DNA of 57,604 bases. It comes from Deltaproteobacteria bacterium (lineage in GTDB: Bacteria; Myxococcota_A; UBA9160; SMWR01). A program made the translations under genes and the position numbers. Numbering within the stretch: position 1 is the stretch's first letter; the number at the start of each line of letters is the position of its first letter. Location of the stretch: positions 1 through 57,604 of the forward strand of contig JAFDDG010000013.1 in the NCBI GenBank assembly GCA_019310965.1, in the 5' to 3' direction. The notes beneath the pieces are model-generated. The model was not told the DNA's origin and did no database searches. It saw only the letters and a program-made list of their open reading frames with translations. Of this stretch, positions 25,405 to 32,867 are shown in pieces.

Positions 25405-25662
25405 GGGTTGGCACGCTCGCTTTCATGCCTCTCATCGACGGATTTGCCGAGGCGTGTGAGGGAGAAGGGCGCGCGCGGGGCAAAACACCCCCGACTCGGG
25501 AGAACGGGGTGCCCCGGTCCAGCATATCGGCTGTGACGACGCAGTCGAGCGCAATCACTCTGCAGGCCGGTCGGGCAGGCCCCGGGCGAGCAGCTTCGGC
25601 CTGGCACTACGGGGGCGTCTCCTCCATGGGCAGAGCCTAGCAGCACCTGGGCGCGCCCGGGG

Positions 25663-26742
25663 TCAGCGCAGCAGCAGATCGCAGGCCTCCCGCGCCATCC
25701 GCACGAGTCTGGCGAGGAAGCCGAAGCGTTGGACGCTGCGTCGCCCCAGCGACAGCAGCTTGCGCTCGAGCGTGTAGCGGGATAATCCGCGGCCGCCGCG
25801 CTTGGGGCCGTCGTGGGGGATCGCGTCGAGATCGGTCTGGAGTGGGGCGCGCTCGTAGCCCCAGGCCGCCAGATCCTCGTCCGTGAGCGCCGCCAGTGCG
25901 CGCCGGGCGTGCTCGACCATCGCCGGGTTGCCGGCCATGTCGCCGGTCCAGCGCGCGACCGACGCGGTGGTGGGCCGGGTCTCCTTGTCCACCGAGATCG
26001 GGTCGCCCAGACCCTTCGCCGTCTCGGTCTGGCCGGATCTGCCGTACTCGATCATCGAGGGCTCGAAGGCCAGGCCGGTGAACCCACACAGCTCCGAGAT
26101 GCTGGCCTCCGGGTTTGCGACGAGGTCCTCGTACCGCAGGTGATGCAATGGCACCGGCCGCTCGCGCAAGAAGCGGGCGATGGCGGGTACGTAGCGGCCG
26201 AGCAGCGGGGAGAGCCGCGTGGCGGCCTCGAAGTCGCCGTCGAAGAACGAGTGCACCTGCGAGGACCAGATGGCCAGCGGGTTGCGGGTCAGCACCACGT
26301 ACTTCGCCTGTGGATACAGCCGCGAGATGAAATCGAGGCACAGCGCATAGGCGGGGGTCTTCTCGAGGAGCACGCGGCAGCCGCTCGGCGCGAGCAGTTT
26401 CGCGTAGAGAGCGTCGCTGCAGGCACGCAGGGCGGCCAGATAGTCGGCCTCGCCCTCCGGCAGTGCGGCGACCATCTCGCGCAGCCCGCGCTGGGTGATC
26501 ACCGGGTCGTAGGGCGCCGCGTCGACGCGCTCGTGGTAGCCGAGGTGGGCGAGCGGCGTCAGCAGGTGGAGCTCCGCCGGGGCGTGCACCTCGGAGTGGG
26601 TGCCGAGCATGCGGGCCAGCAGGGTCGAACCCGAACGCGGTGCGCTGATGACGAAAAGCAGACGGGTTTCCACTGTCTCCTCGTTGCGGGAACGCTGCCG
26701 CATCCCTTCGGCGCCAGGCGCCGTCGCCATGAGCCCCACCAC
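25663..26742 (-). CDS. PAPS-dependent sulfotransferase family protein
   Basis: A protein of up to 359 residues in the sulfotransferase superfamily. The 5'-phosphosulfate loop is LFVISAPRSGSTLLARML, the 3'-phosphate site is YVVLTRNPLAIWSS, and RYEDLVANPEASISELCGF is the usual third block; RWTGDMAGN lies in the C-terminal half. It would transfer sulfate from PAPS to an unknown acceptor, perhaps a lipid or glycan. The start is uncertain: ATG 26742, ATG 26730 or GTG 26673, the last directly after GAGGAG but at a short spacing. It diverges from queG and seems to be alone on its transcript. Confidence 0.85.
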   Translation of the reverse strand: MVGLMATAPGAEGMRQRSRNEETVETRLLFVISAPRSGSTLLARMLGTHSEVHAPAELHLLTPLAHLGYHERVDAAPYDPVITQRGLREMVAALPEGEADYLAALRACSDALYAKLLAPSGCRVLLEKTPAYALCLDFISRLYPQAKYVVLTRNPLAIWSSQVHSFFDGDFEAATRLSPLLGRYVPAIARFLRERPVPLHHLRYEDLVANPEASISELCGFTGLAFEPSMIEYGRSGQTETAKGLGDPISVDKETRPTTASVARWTGDMAGNPAMVEHARRALAALTDEDLAAWGYERAPLQTDLDAIPHDGPKRGGRGLSRYTLERKLLSLGRRSVQRFGFLARLVRMAREACDLLLR

Positions 26743-26826
26743 CAGGGCTGCGAGGCCCGCAGTCTACCGGTTGGTCCGGCGCTCGGCCGGCGTCGGGCTC
26801 GGGAACCTGCGGTAGGGTCGCCTGCG

Positions 26827-27900
26827 GTGTCGGATCCCGAGACTCTCACCGAGCGCGTCAAAGGCTTGGCGCTGGCCGTTGGCTTCGACCTCGTGGGCAT
26901 CGCGCCCGCGGAGCCCAGCCCGCAGACGCAGCGCCTGCGCCCCTGGCTCGCCCACGGCTACGCCGGAGAGATGCACTACCTCGCGCGCCGAGTCGAGGAG
27001 CGGGTCGATCCGCGCAAAGTGCTCGATGGGGCGCGCAGCATCGTGGCGCTGGGCTTCGTCTACGACCCGGGTGAGATGGCCGGCGACGCGTCGGCGGAAG
27101 CCGGCGGCGCCCGCATGCGCATCGCCCGCTACGTCGGCGGCGACGACTACCACGACGTGTTGATCGAGCGCGTTCGCGCGCTGGAGGACGGCCTCGAGCT
27201 GCTGGCCGGGCACCCGGTGGCCACACGCGGCTATGTCGATACGGGGCCGGTGCTGGAGCGCGCGGCGGCGGCTCGGGCGGGGCTCGGCTGGATCGGCAAG
27301 AACTCGTGTCTGATCCATCCGGCACTGGGCTCGTACCTCTTTCTCGGTGCGGTGCTGACGGATCTCGCGCTCGAGCCGGATGTGCCGGAGCCCGAGCACT
27401 GCGGCAGCTGCCGCGCTTGTCTCGATGCTTGCCCGACCGACGCGTTCGCCGAGCCGTACGTGCTCGATGCGACTCGCTGCATTTCCTACACGACCATCGA
27501 GGCGCGAGGGGCTGTGCCCGAGGAGCTGCGCGCAGGACACGGCGAGCGGGGCTTCGGCTGCGATATCTGTCAGGAGGTGTGTCCGTGGAACACTCGCCAG
27601 CGCCGCAGCGTACCGGCAGACCCGCACGGGCTGCGCGCGCGGCTGGCGCCGCGGCCCGAGTGGCGCCAGCCGTCGCTGGCGTGGGTGCTCTCGCTGGGCG
27701 AGGACGCCTGGCGCGCGGCGACCCGGCGCAGCCCGCTGCGCCGGGCCAAGTATCGCGGGCTGTTGCGCAACGCCCTGATCGTGGCCGGCAACAGTGGGGA
27801 CCGCTCACTGCTGCCGCTGGTGCAGCGCCACGCGGATGCCGGGGACGCGTTGCTGGCGGAGCACGCGCGCTGGGCGCTCGAGCAGTTGGCGGGCGACTAG
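26827..27900 (+). CDS. queG: Epoxyqueuosine reductase
   Basis: A 357-residue cobalamin and iron-sulfur enzyme that performs the last step of queuosine synthesis in tRNA. The N-terminal catalytic part contains YVDTGPVLERAAAARAGLGW with the expected acidic residue and GKNSCLIHPALGS. Two [4Fe-4S] motifs follow: CGSCRACLDACP and FGCDICQEVCPWN. A C-terminal HEAT-like segment (about 300-357) completes the protein. The GTG at 26827 gives the family's normal length. The last four bases overlap the convergent methyltransferase gene, so no room for a terminator exists between them. Confidence 0.95.
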   Translation: MSDPETLTERVKGLALAVGFDLVGIAPAEPSPQTQRLRPWLAHGYAGEMHYLARRVEERVDPRKVLDGARSIVALGFVYDPGEMAGDASAEAGGARMRIARYVGGDDYHDVLIERVRALEDGLELLAGHPVATRGYVDTGPVLERAAAARAGLGWIGKNSCLIHPALGSYLFLGAVLTDLALEPDVPEPEHCGSCRACLDACPTDAFAEPYVLDATRCISYTTIEARGAVPEELRAGHGERGFGCDICQEVCPWNTRQRRSVPADPHGLRARLAPRPEWRQPSLAWVLSLGEDAWRAATRRSPLRRAKYRGLLRNALIVAGNSGDRSLLPLVQRHADAGDALLAEHARWALEQLAGD

Positions 27901-28448
27901 AGGCCATCGAGCGACGAGTGCCGGAAAGCCCTCAGCCGCGCCACGGCCTCCGGTCGCGGGCCCGCATTGGACACGCCCTCCCAGGTCGCGTCGATCACGA
28001 GCTCGGGGAAGAGTGTCGGAAGCTCACCAGCGGCGAGCAAAAACGCTTCCCGTGTGGGGCCGTAGCCGAACTGTCTGTGGTCCAAGGTGAAGGTTTCGGT
28101 GAGCAGCAGCCCGCCCGGGGCCAGGGCCTCGACGATGCGCGGTGCCAGCCGGCGACAGAGAAAGCGAAACACGAGGATTGCGCCGCAACTTCTCGGTTTC
28201 AAAGGAAAACCAAACTCGGCTTCGAGATCGGCGCGAACGCATTGGACGGGCAGGCGCGCGCGATGGGCTGCGCCGGCCAACTCGTTCAGGACGTCGGGGT
28301 TGCGATCGATCCCGATCACCCGCGTGCCCCAGCCGGCCACGGCCAGCGCGTTGCGGCCGCGGCCGCAGGCGAGATCCACCACCGGGCCGAGGGCAGCGGC
28401 CGCTTGTACGAGCGCTCGCGACTGCTCCAGCCAAGGTGACGGGGTCAT
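27897..28448 (-). CDS. Class I SAM-dependent methyltransferase
   Basis: A 183-residue methyltransferase with motif I VVDLACGRGRNALA, the acidic end of strand two GIDRNPDVLNEL, and a motif RRLAPRIVEALAPGGLLL near strand four to five. It resembles TehB-like small-molecule methyltransferases, but the substrate cannot be told. Its ATG overlaps the stop of the glycerophosphodiesterase gene by four bases (ATGA type), so the two are coupled. It is convergent with queG, with a four-base overlap of the stops. Confidence 0.8.
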   Translation of the reverse strand: MTPSPWLEQSRALVQAAAALGPVVDLACGRGRNALAVAGWGTRVIGIDRNPDVLNELAGAAHRARLPVQCVRADLEAEFGFPLKPRSCGAILVFRFLCRRLAPRIVEALAPGGLLLTETFTLDHRQFGYGPTREAFLLAAGELPTLFPELVIDATWEGVSNAGPRPEAVARLRAFRHSSLDGL

Positions 28449-29245
28449 GTCGCGCGACGGCGCAGCACGTCGACGAGCCGCGCCGGAAAGTCGGTGACCA
28501 ACCCGTCGACGTCGAGATCGAGCAGCCGCTGCATCTCTCCGGTCTCGTTGATCGTCCAGACGTGAACCTGGATGCCGTGAGCGTGGGCGTGTGTCACGAA
28601 CTCGCGCGTCACCAGCTCGCCGTCGCCGAAGTGTGCCGGCACTTGCAGCGCCATGGGGCCTGCGGGCGGCGACACGCCGTCGAGGGCGGCTCGCACGAAC
28701 GCCAGCACATCCGGCGCCGACGCGCCGCGGGCGGTGGGCAGTGCCCGCGCGTCGAGTTCTCGGTGCAGCTCTTCCATGACGCGGCCGCTCTCGGCGGTCA
28801 GCAGCGTGCGTTGCGCGGCGCCGGCCTCGGCGATCACGTCGAGCGTGTGCTCGACTGCGCCGGGTCGTTCGGCCTTGAGCTCGAGGTTGAAGCGCGCGTC
28901 GGGAAACGCGGCGAGGGCCTCCGCCAGACTCGGGATGCGCAGACCTCGACCGCGGAACGGATACCCTCCGCCCGCCCTGAACCCGTGACCCGCGTCGAGG
29001 CGTTCCAATTCCGAGAAGAGGTGGTCAGCTACGAGTCCCGAGCCGTCGGTCATTCGACTGACGTCCGGATCGTGACTCAGCACCGGCACGCCGTCGCGGG
29101 TCAGCTGCACGTCGCTTTCGAGAATTGCGGCGCCCTGTTCCAGGCCGCGCTCGAAAGCGACCAGGGTGTTTTCCGGCGCCTCACCCGCGCAGCCGCGATG
29201 CCCGATCACCACCGGGCGGGGCAGCGCGAAATAGGGGTGCGTCAC
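28445..29245 (-). CDS. Glycerophosphodiester phosphodiesterase
   Basis: A 266-residue GDPD-family TIM-barrel enzyme that hydrolyses glycerophosphodiesters to glycerol 3-phosphate and an alcohol. Signature residues are present: VIGHRGCAGEAPENTLVAF (His and Arg at the active site), ESDVQLTRDGVPVLSHDP (metal-binding Glu and Asp, second His), FNLELKAE and VHVWTINE with a final DGLVTDFPARL. There is no signal peptide, so it is cytoplasmic, like UgpQ. The start is GTG at 29245 with no clear ribosome site. It leads a two-gene operon with the methyltransferase and diverges from dcd at very short distance. Confidence 0.92.
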   Translation of the reverse strand: MTHPYFALPRPVVIGHRGCAGEAPENTLVAFERGLEQGAAILESDVQLTRDGVPVLSHDPDVSRMTDGSGLVADHLFSELERLDAGHGFRAGGGYPFRGRGLRIPSLAEALAAFPDARFNLELKAERPGAVEHTLDVIAEAGAAQRTLLTAESGRVMEELHRELDARALPTARGASAPDVLAFVRAALDGVSPPAGPMALQVPAHFGDGELVTREFVTHAHAHGIQVHVWTINETGEMQRLLDLDVDGLVTDFPARLVDVLRRRAT

Positions 29246-29271
29246 GCGGCTACGTTATCATGCGCGCCGCC

Positions 29272-29784
29272 ATGGCCGTGCTCACGCGCGACGCGATCCT
29301 CGCCGAGTTGGAGTCCGGTCGTCTACGGATCGAGCCGTGGTCGCCGGATCAGCTGGGCGTGGCCTCGATCGACCTCACCTTGGGCGACGAGATCCGCGTG
29401 ATCGACGCGGGGCCGGCGCCGATCGAGCTGGTCGAGGACGCGGACTACCGGGACCACACTTTCGTGCAGCCGCTGGATGAGCCGTTTGTGCTGTACCCAG
29501 GCGTCACGATTCACGGCATCACCCGGGAGCGGATTACGTTGCCGCCGACGCTGTGCGGGTTTCTCGAGGGGCGCAGCCGTTTCGCGCGTCTCGGCCTGAT
29601 GATCCACGTGACCTCGGCGTTCGTGCAGCCCGGCGTGTCGAATCGTCAGGTGCTCGAGATGAGCAACGTCTCGAATCATCCGCTGCGGATTCACGCCGGT
29701 GTGCGGCTGTGCCAGATCGTGCTGTTGCGCACCGAAGGGGAGGCTGCCTACGCCGGCCGCTTCGCGGAGCAGGAGCGGCTCTAG
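29272..29784 (+). CDS. dcd: dCTP deaminase
   Basis: A 170-residue enzyme that deaminates dCTP toward dUTP for thymidylate synthesis. The family fold is seen in SIDLTLGDEIRVID, FVLYPGVTIHGIT, the substrate-binding FLEGRSRFARLGL and VTSAFVQPGVSNRQVLEMSN, where the Glu takes the catalytic position, then VRLCQIVLL. I take ATG 29272 (MAVLTRDAIL) as start; ATG 29260 adds four residues. Neither has a clear ribosome site, and only 14-26 bases separate it from the divergent phosphodiesterase start, so a leaderless message is possible. dtd begins two bases after its stop. Confidence 0.88.
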   Translation: MAVLTRDAILAELESGRLRIEPWSPDQLGVASIDLTLGDEIRVIDAGPAPIELVEDADYRDHTFVQPLDEPFVLYPGVTIHGITRERITLPPTLCGFLEGRSRFARLGLMIHVTSAFVQPGVSNRQVLEMSNVSNHPLRIHAGVRLCQIVLLRTEGEAAYAGRFAEQERL

Positions 29785-29786
29785 CG

Positions 29787-30275
29787 GTGCGCGCCGTGGC
29801 TCAACGCGTGTGCTCGGCGCGCGTGACGGTCGCGGGCCAAGAGGTCTCGCGCATGGGCGTGGGCCTGCTGGCGTTGGTGGGCGTCGCGCACGGGGATACC
29901 GAGGTCGAGGCGGCGGCGCTGGCGCGCCGCCTGGTTCACTTGCGGGTCTTTCCAGACGCTGGGGGTCGCATGGATCGCTCGCTGCTCGACGTGGGCGGCA
30001 CCCTCGGCGTGGTCTCGCAGTTCACGCTGCTGGCGGACACGCGCCAGGGGCGGCGCCCTTCGTACCAGGGCGCGGCGCCGGCAGAGCGGGCGGAACCGCT
30101 GGTGGCAGCGCTCGCTCGGACTGCCGCCGAGATGGGTGTTCCGGTGGCGAGCGGCCGCTTCGGCGCGGACATGCAGGTCGAGCTGGTGAACGACGGTCCG
30201 GTCACGCTGTTGCTCGACACTGGGGGGTGTCCCTGGCTCGTGGGCGAGGCGGCGCAGGTGACGGGCGTCACTTGA
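29787..30275 (+). CDS. dtd: D-aminoacyl-tRNA deacylase
   Basis: A 162-residue DTD enzyme that removes D-amino acids (and glycine) from mischarged tRNA. It starts MRAVAQRVCSARVTV at GTG 29787. The active-site blocks are VSQFTLLADTRQGRRPSY and the Gly-cisPro element VNDGPVTLLLDT, with AERAEPLVAAL between. A ribosome site AGGAG lies within the end of dcd. Length and motifs are normal. It is probably co-transcribed with dcd. Confidence 0.95.
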   Translation: MRAVAQRVCSARVTVAGQEVSRMGVGLLALVGVAHGDTEVEAAALARRLVHLRVFPDAGGRMDRSLLDVGGTLGVVSQFTLLADTRQGRRPSYQGAAPAERAEPLVAALARTAAEMGVPVASGRFGADMQVELVNDGPVTLLLDTGGCPWLVGEAAQVTGVT

Positions 30276-30323
30276 CCGCGCCGGCACGATCGGCATTCTA
30301 TGCGAATGGGTGGGAGGTACCTG

Positions 30324-30725
30324 ATGTTTGATCAAAATAGAATCCGATTGGTGATTGTTGCGCTCTGCAGTGCCCTCGCGTTGGCGTCCGTGCCGACGGC
30401 TGCGCTTGCGGAGAACGGTGCGTCGAGAGAAGCTGGCATCGGAGTGGCGTCGGCCTTCGGCAGCCTGCTCTACGCGCCGTGCAAGATGGCCTATGCCCTG
30501 GGCGGTACCTTGGTCGGTGGGCTCGCCTGGGTGTTTTCGGCCGGAGACACTGACGTGGCCGCTCCGATCTGGAATCGCGCGGTGCGCGGCGACTACGTGC
30601 TGACCCCGGAGCACGTGCGCAGAGAGCGGCCGATCGAGTTCATCGGACGCGACAACGAGGTGTCGGTGGCCGCCGGGCCGCCGGATCCGGCGTATCCGCC
30701 TCCGGCGAACGATCCGGCCTGGTAG
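30324..30725 (+). CDS. Small exported protein of unknown function
   Basis: A 133-residue protein. The ATG at 30324 follows GGAGG (30313-30317) by six bases, so I prefer it to ATG 30300. Residues 1-31 form a signal peptide ending AALA. The mature part has a hydrophobic, Gly-rich centre (SAFGSLLYAPCKMAYALGG, then TLVGGLAWVFSAGD) that could insert in or lie on a membrane, then a charged segment (PEHVRRERPIEFIGRDNE) and a Pro-rich end. I do not recognise the family. It sits between dtd and ccdA with 76 bases after it. Confidence 0.7.
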   Translation: MFDQNRIRLVIVALCSALALASVPTAALAENGASREAGIGVASAFGSLLYAPCKMAYALGGTLVGGLAWVFSAGDTDVAAPIWNRAVRGDYVLTPEHVRRERPIEFIGRDNEVSVAAGPPDPAYPPPANDPAW

Positions 30726-30802
30726 GGCCCCCCGGCGGGCGCCGTCCCGGCGGGCAGGGTGGCGCGGCGCCGGGTGACCGGCGGGACTAGACTTTCGCGT
30801 CC

Positions 30803-31576
30803 ATGGCAGAAATGGGATCTCAGGCGTTTCTCGCCTTCGCGGCGGGTCTGCTCTCGGTGTTGTCGCCCTGCGTGCTGCCGTTGATGCCGGCTTATCTGTC
30901 GCTGATCTCCGGTATCACCGTCGAGGAGCTGCAGGAGCACGAGGACGACGGCACGCTGCGTGCTCGGGTGATGCGCGCCTGCGGGGGGTTCGTGCTCGGC
31001 TTCTCGTTGGTGTTCGTTCTGCTCGGGGTCGGCGCGGTTTCCTTCGGGCGTGTTGTGCGGGGCTTCCACGTCGACGTATTCGGCGTGGAGGTGGGCTTCA
31101 CCCAGGTGATGGGCTGCATCGTGATCCTGCTCGGCCTGCACCTGGCCGGTCTCACTCCGATCCGCGTGCTGTACCGCGACACCCGCCCGCAGTTCAACCT
31201 CAACCACTACGGCTTTCCGGCCGCGTGCTTGGTGGGCGCCGCATTCGCGTTGGGCTGGTCGCCGTGCATCGGCCCCATTCTGGCTTCGATCCTGAGTCTG
31301 GCCGCGGTGAAGGAGTCGGCGCTCGAGGGGGCTGCGTTGCTGACGCTGTACTCGGCCGGGCTCGCGGTGCCGTTTCTGCTCGCGGGCTGGAGCATCGAGG
31401 CTTTCTTTGCGGGCTTCGCGCGCATCAAGCAGCACTTCAGGAAGCTGGAAATCGGGTCCGGTATCATTCTCGTGGGGGTGGGTATGCTCTTGCTGACGGA
31501 TCGCCTCTCGTGGCTCAACAGCCGTTTCTCGTTCATGAACGAATGGGTGAACGCTGTGGAAAAGACGCTGCAGTGA
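30803..31576 (+). CDS. ccdA: CcdA-type thiol-disulfide electron transporter
   Basis: A 257-residue inner-membrane protein with six to seven helices. It carries electrons from cytoplasmic thioredoxin to periplasmic thioredoxin-like proteins. The two redox cysteines are in helix 1 (VLSPCVLPLMPAYLS) and the symmetrical helix 4 (GWSPCIGPILASI). Length and repeat symmetry fit CcdA, the short form of DsbD. It overlaps the following TlpA-like lipoprotein gene by four bases (GTGA), and that protein is its likely partner in cytochrome c maturation or periplasmic thiol reduction. Confidence 0.92.
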   Translation: MAEMGSQAFLAFAAGLLSVLSPCVLPLMPAYLSLISGITVEELQEHEDDGTLRARVMRACGGFVLGFSLVFVLLGVGAVSFGRVVRGFHVDVFGVEVGFTQVMGCIVILLGLHLAGLTPIRVLYRDTRPQFNLNHYGFPAACLVGAAFALGWSPCIGPILASILSLAAVKESALEGAALLTLYSAGLAVPFLLAGWSIEAFFAGFARIKQHFRKLEIGSGIILVGVGMLLLTDRLSWLNSRFSFMNEWVNAVEKTLQ

Positions 31577-32100
31577 AGCCTGGCTGGCCGGGGCTCGTGC
31601 TCCTCGTCTCGTTGCTGGCCTGCAGTCCGGAGCAGCCGTCGCACCCACTGGCCGCGGGTGCTGGCGAGGCCGGCGATGCGGAGGCGCGGGAGACCGTCGA
31701 TTTCACGCTGGGCGACCTCAACGGCATGTCGGCAAACCTCTCGGATCATCGCGGCAAGACCGTGGTCGTGGATTTCTGGGCGACCTGGTGCCCGCCGTGC
31801 CTCTTCCAGGTGCCAGAGCTCAACAAGCTCAGGGCGGCGCACGCGGAAACGGGGGACCTCGCCGTGATCGGCGTCTCCGTCGACATCGAGGGCGCCGCCG
31901 TGGTGGGACCCTGGGTCGAGGAGCAGGGGGTCGAGTACACGATCCTGCTCGGCGACGAGCAGCTGGCTCGGGAGTTTGGTGTCGTGGGCTTCCCGACCCT
32001 GGCCGTGGTGCGGCCGGACGGCTCGGTCCACTCGCTCCATGTGGGTCTCGTCGAGCACGACGAGCTCGAGGAGCTGGTGGCCGCGGCACAGGCGCTCTGA
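31573..32100 (+). CDS. TlpA/ResA-like thioredoxin lipoprotein
   Basis: A 175-residue periplasmic thiol-disulfide protein anchored as a lipoprotein: the N-terminus ends in LLAC with the lipid Cys at 17. The thioredoxin fold begins near 42 (VDFTLGDLNGMSANLSDHRG) with the active site FWATWCPPCLFQVPEL (Cys-Pro-Pro-Cys) and a cis-Pro in VVGFPTLAVV. The GTG start overlaps the ccdA stop, so it receives electrons from CcdA. TlpA/ResA proteins keep apocytochrome c or cuproprotein thiols reduced; which of these applies here cannot be told because no cytochrome genes are near. Confidence 0.9.
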   Translation: MKPGWPGLVLLVSLLACSPEQPSHPLAAGAGEAGDAEARETVDFTLGDLNGMSANLSDHRGKTVVVDFWATWCPPCLFQVPELNKLRAAHAETGDLAVIGVSVDIEGAAVVGPWVEEQGVEYTILLGDEQLAREFGVVGFPTLAVVRPDGSVHSLHVGLVEHDELEELVAAAQAL

Positions 32101-32187
32101 GCCGGGTCGGGTGCTGCTGCGGCGCGCCCCGCCCCCACTCAAGCCGGCCCCGCGGCGGGACGAAAAACGTCGCTGAGGGGGAAGGTT

Positions 32188-32826
32188 TTGCTCCGCGACA
32201 ACGACAGCCAGTTTCGTGTTCGCGCCGAATACCAGCGCGAGCTCGAGCCCGGCGACACGGTCTTCGACCAGGGCGATCCCGGCGATCATCTCTACGTCAT
32301 CCAGGCGGGCGAGGTCGAGCTGGCCCGGGAGGGTGCCGCCGGCCAGCGCGTGGTGGCGCGGCTCGGCGCCGGCGACTTCTTCGGCGAGCTCTCGGTGGTC
32401 ATGGGGCAACCGCACAGCACGCGAGCCGTGGCGGTGAAGACGACGCGGTTGCTCGAACTCGACGGCGCGACCCTCGAGTCCATGTGCCTGGCCCAGCCCG
32501 AGATTGCCATCCGCATGATCCGCATCCTGGTGTCCAGGCTGATCGAAGCCGAGCGGCGCCTCTCGATGCTCGGGGTCGACGATCTGCTGCGTCCGGTGGT
32601 GCGTGCCGTGCTGTGCTTTGCAGAGCCCGAGAGCGCCCGGGACGGCGAGGGGTTCTCGGTCCGTACGACGCTGCGGGGCCTTGCCGATCAGGCCGGGCTT
32701 TCCATGCTGGAGGCGCACCGCGCGCTGCACCAGCTCTTCGACCGCAAGCTGATGCGGCTGGCGGATGATCGGCTGCAGATCCCCGATCTGGAGGCGCTCT
32801 CCGCGGCGCTCGAGCCCGCAGACTAG
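32188..32826 (+). CDS. CRP/FNR-like transcription regulator
   Basis: A 212-residue protein. Residues about 12-125 form a cyclic-nucleotide-binding fold: ELEPGDTVFDQGDPGDHLYV, then GAGDFFGELSVVMGQPHSTR. The phosphate-binding cassette lacks the usual Arg (PRTA-type motif reads PHST), so cAMP binding is doubtful. A dimerisation helix (IRMIRILVSRLIEAERRL) and a C-terminal winged helix-turn-helix follow (TTLRGLADQAGLSMLEAHRA). The start is TTG at 32188 after a GGGGGAAGG stretch. It lies 41 bases upstream of lptD and may regulate it. Confidence 0.8.
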   Translation: MLRDNDSQFRVRAEYQRELEPGDTVFDQGDPGDHLYVIQAGEVELAREGAAGQRVVARLGAGDFFGELSVVMGQPHSTRAVAVKTTRLLELDGATLESMCLAQPEIAIRMIRILVSRLIEAERRLSMLGVDDLLRPVVRAVLCFAEPESARDGEGFSVRTTLRGLADQAGLSMLEAHRALHQLFDRKLMRLADDRLQIPDLEALSAALEPAD

Positions 32827-32867
32827 CCAGCAGACTTCGGGTACTGTGGGCAACCGGGGGACCTCGG

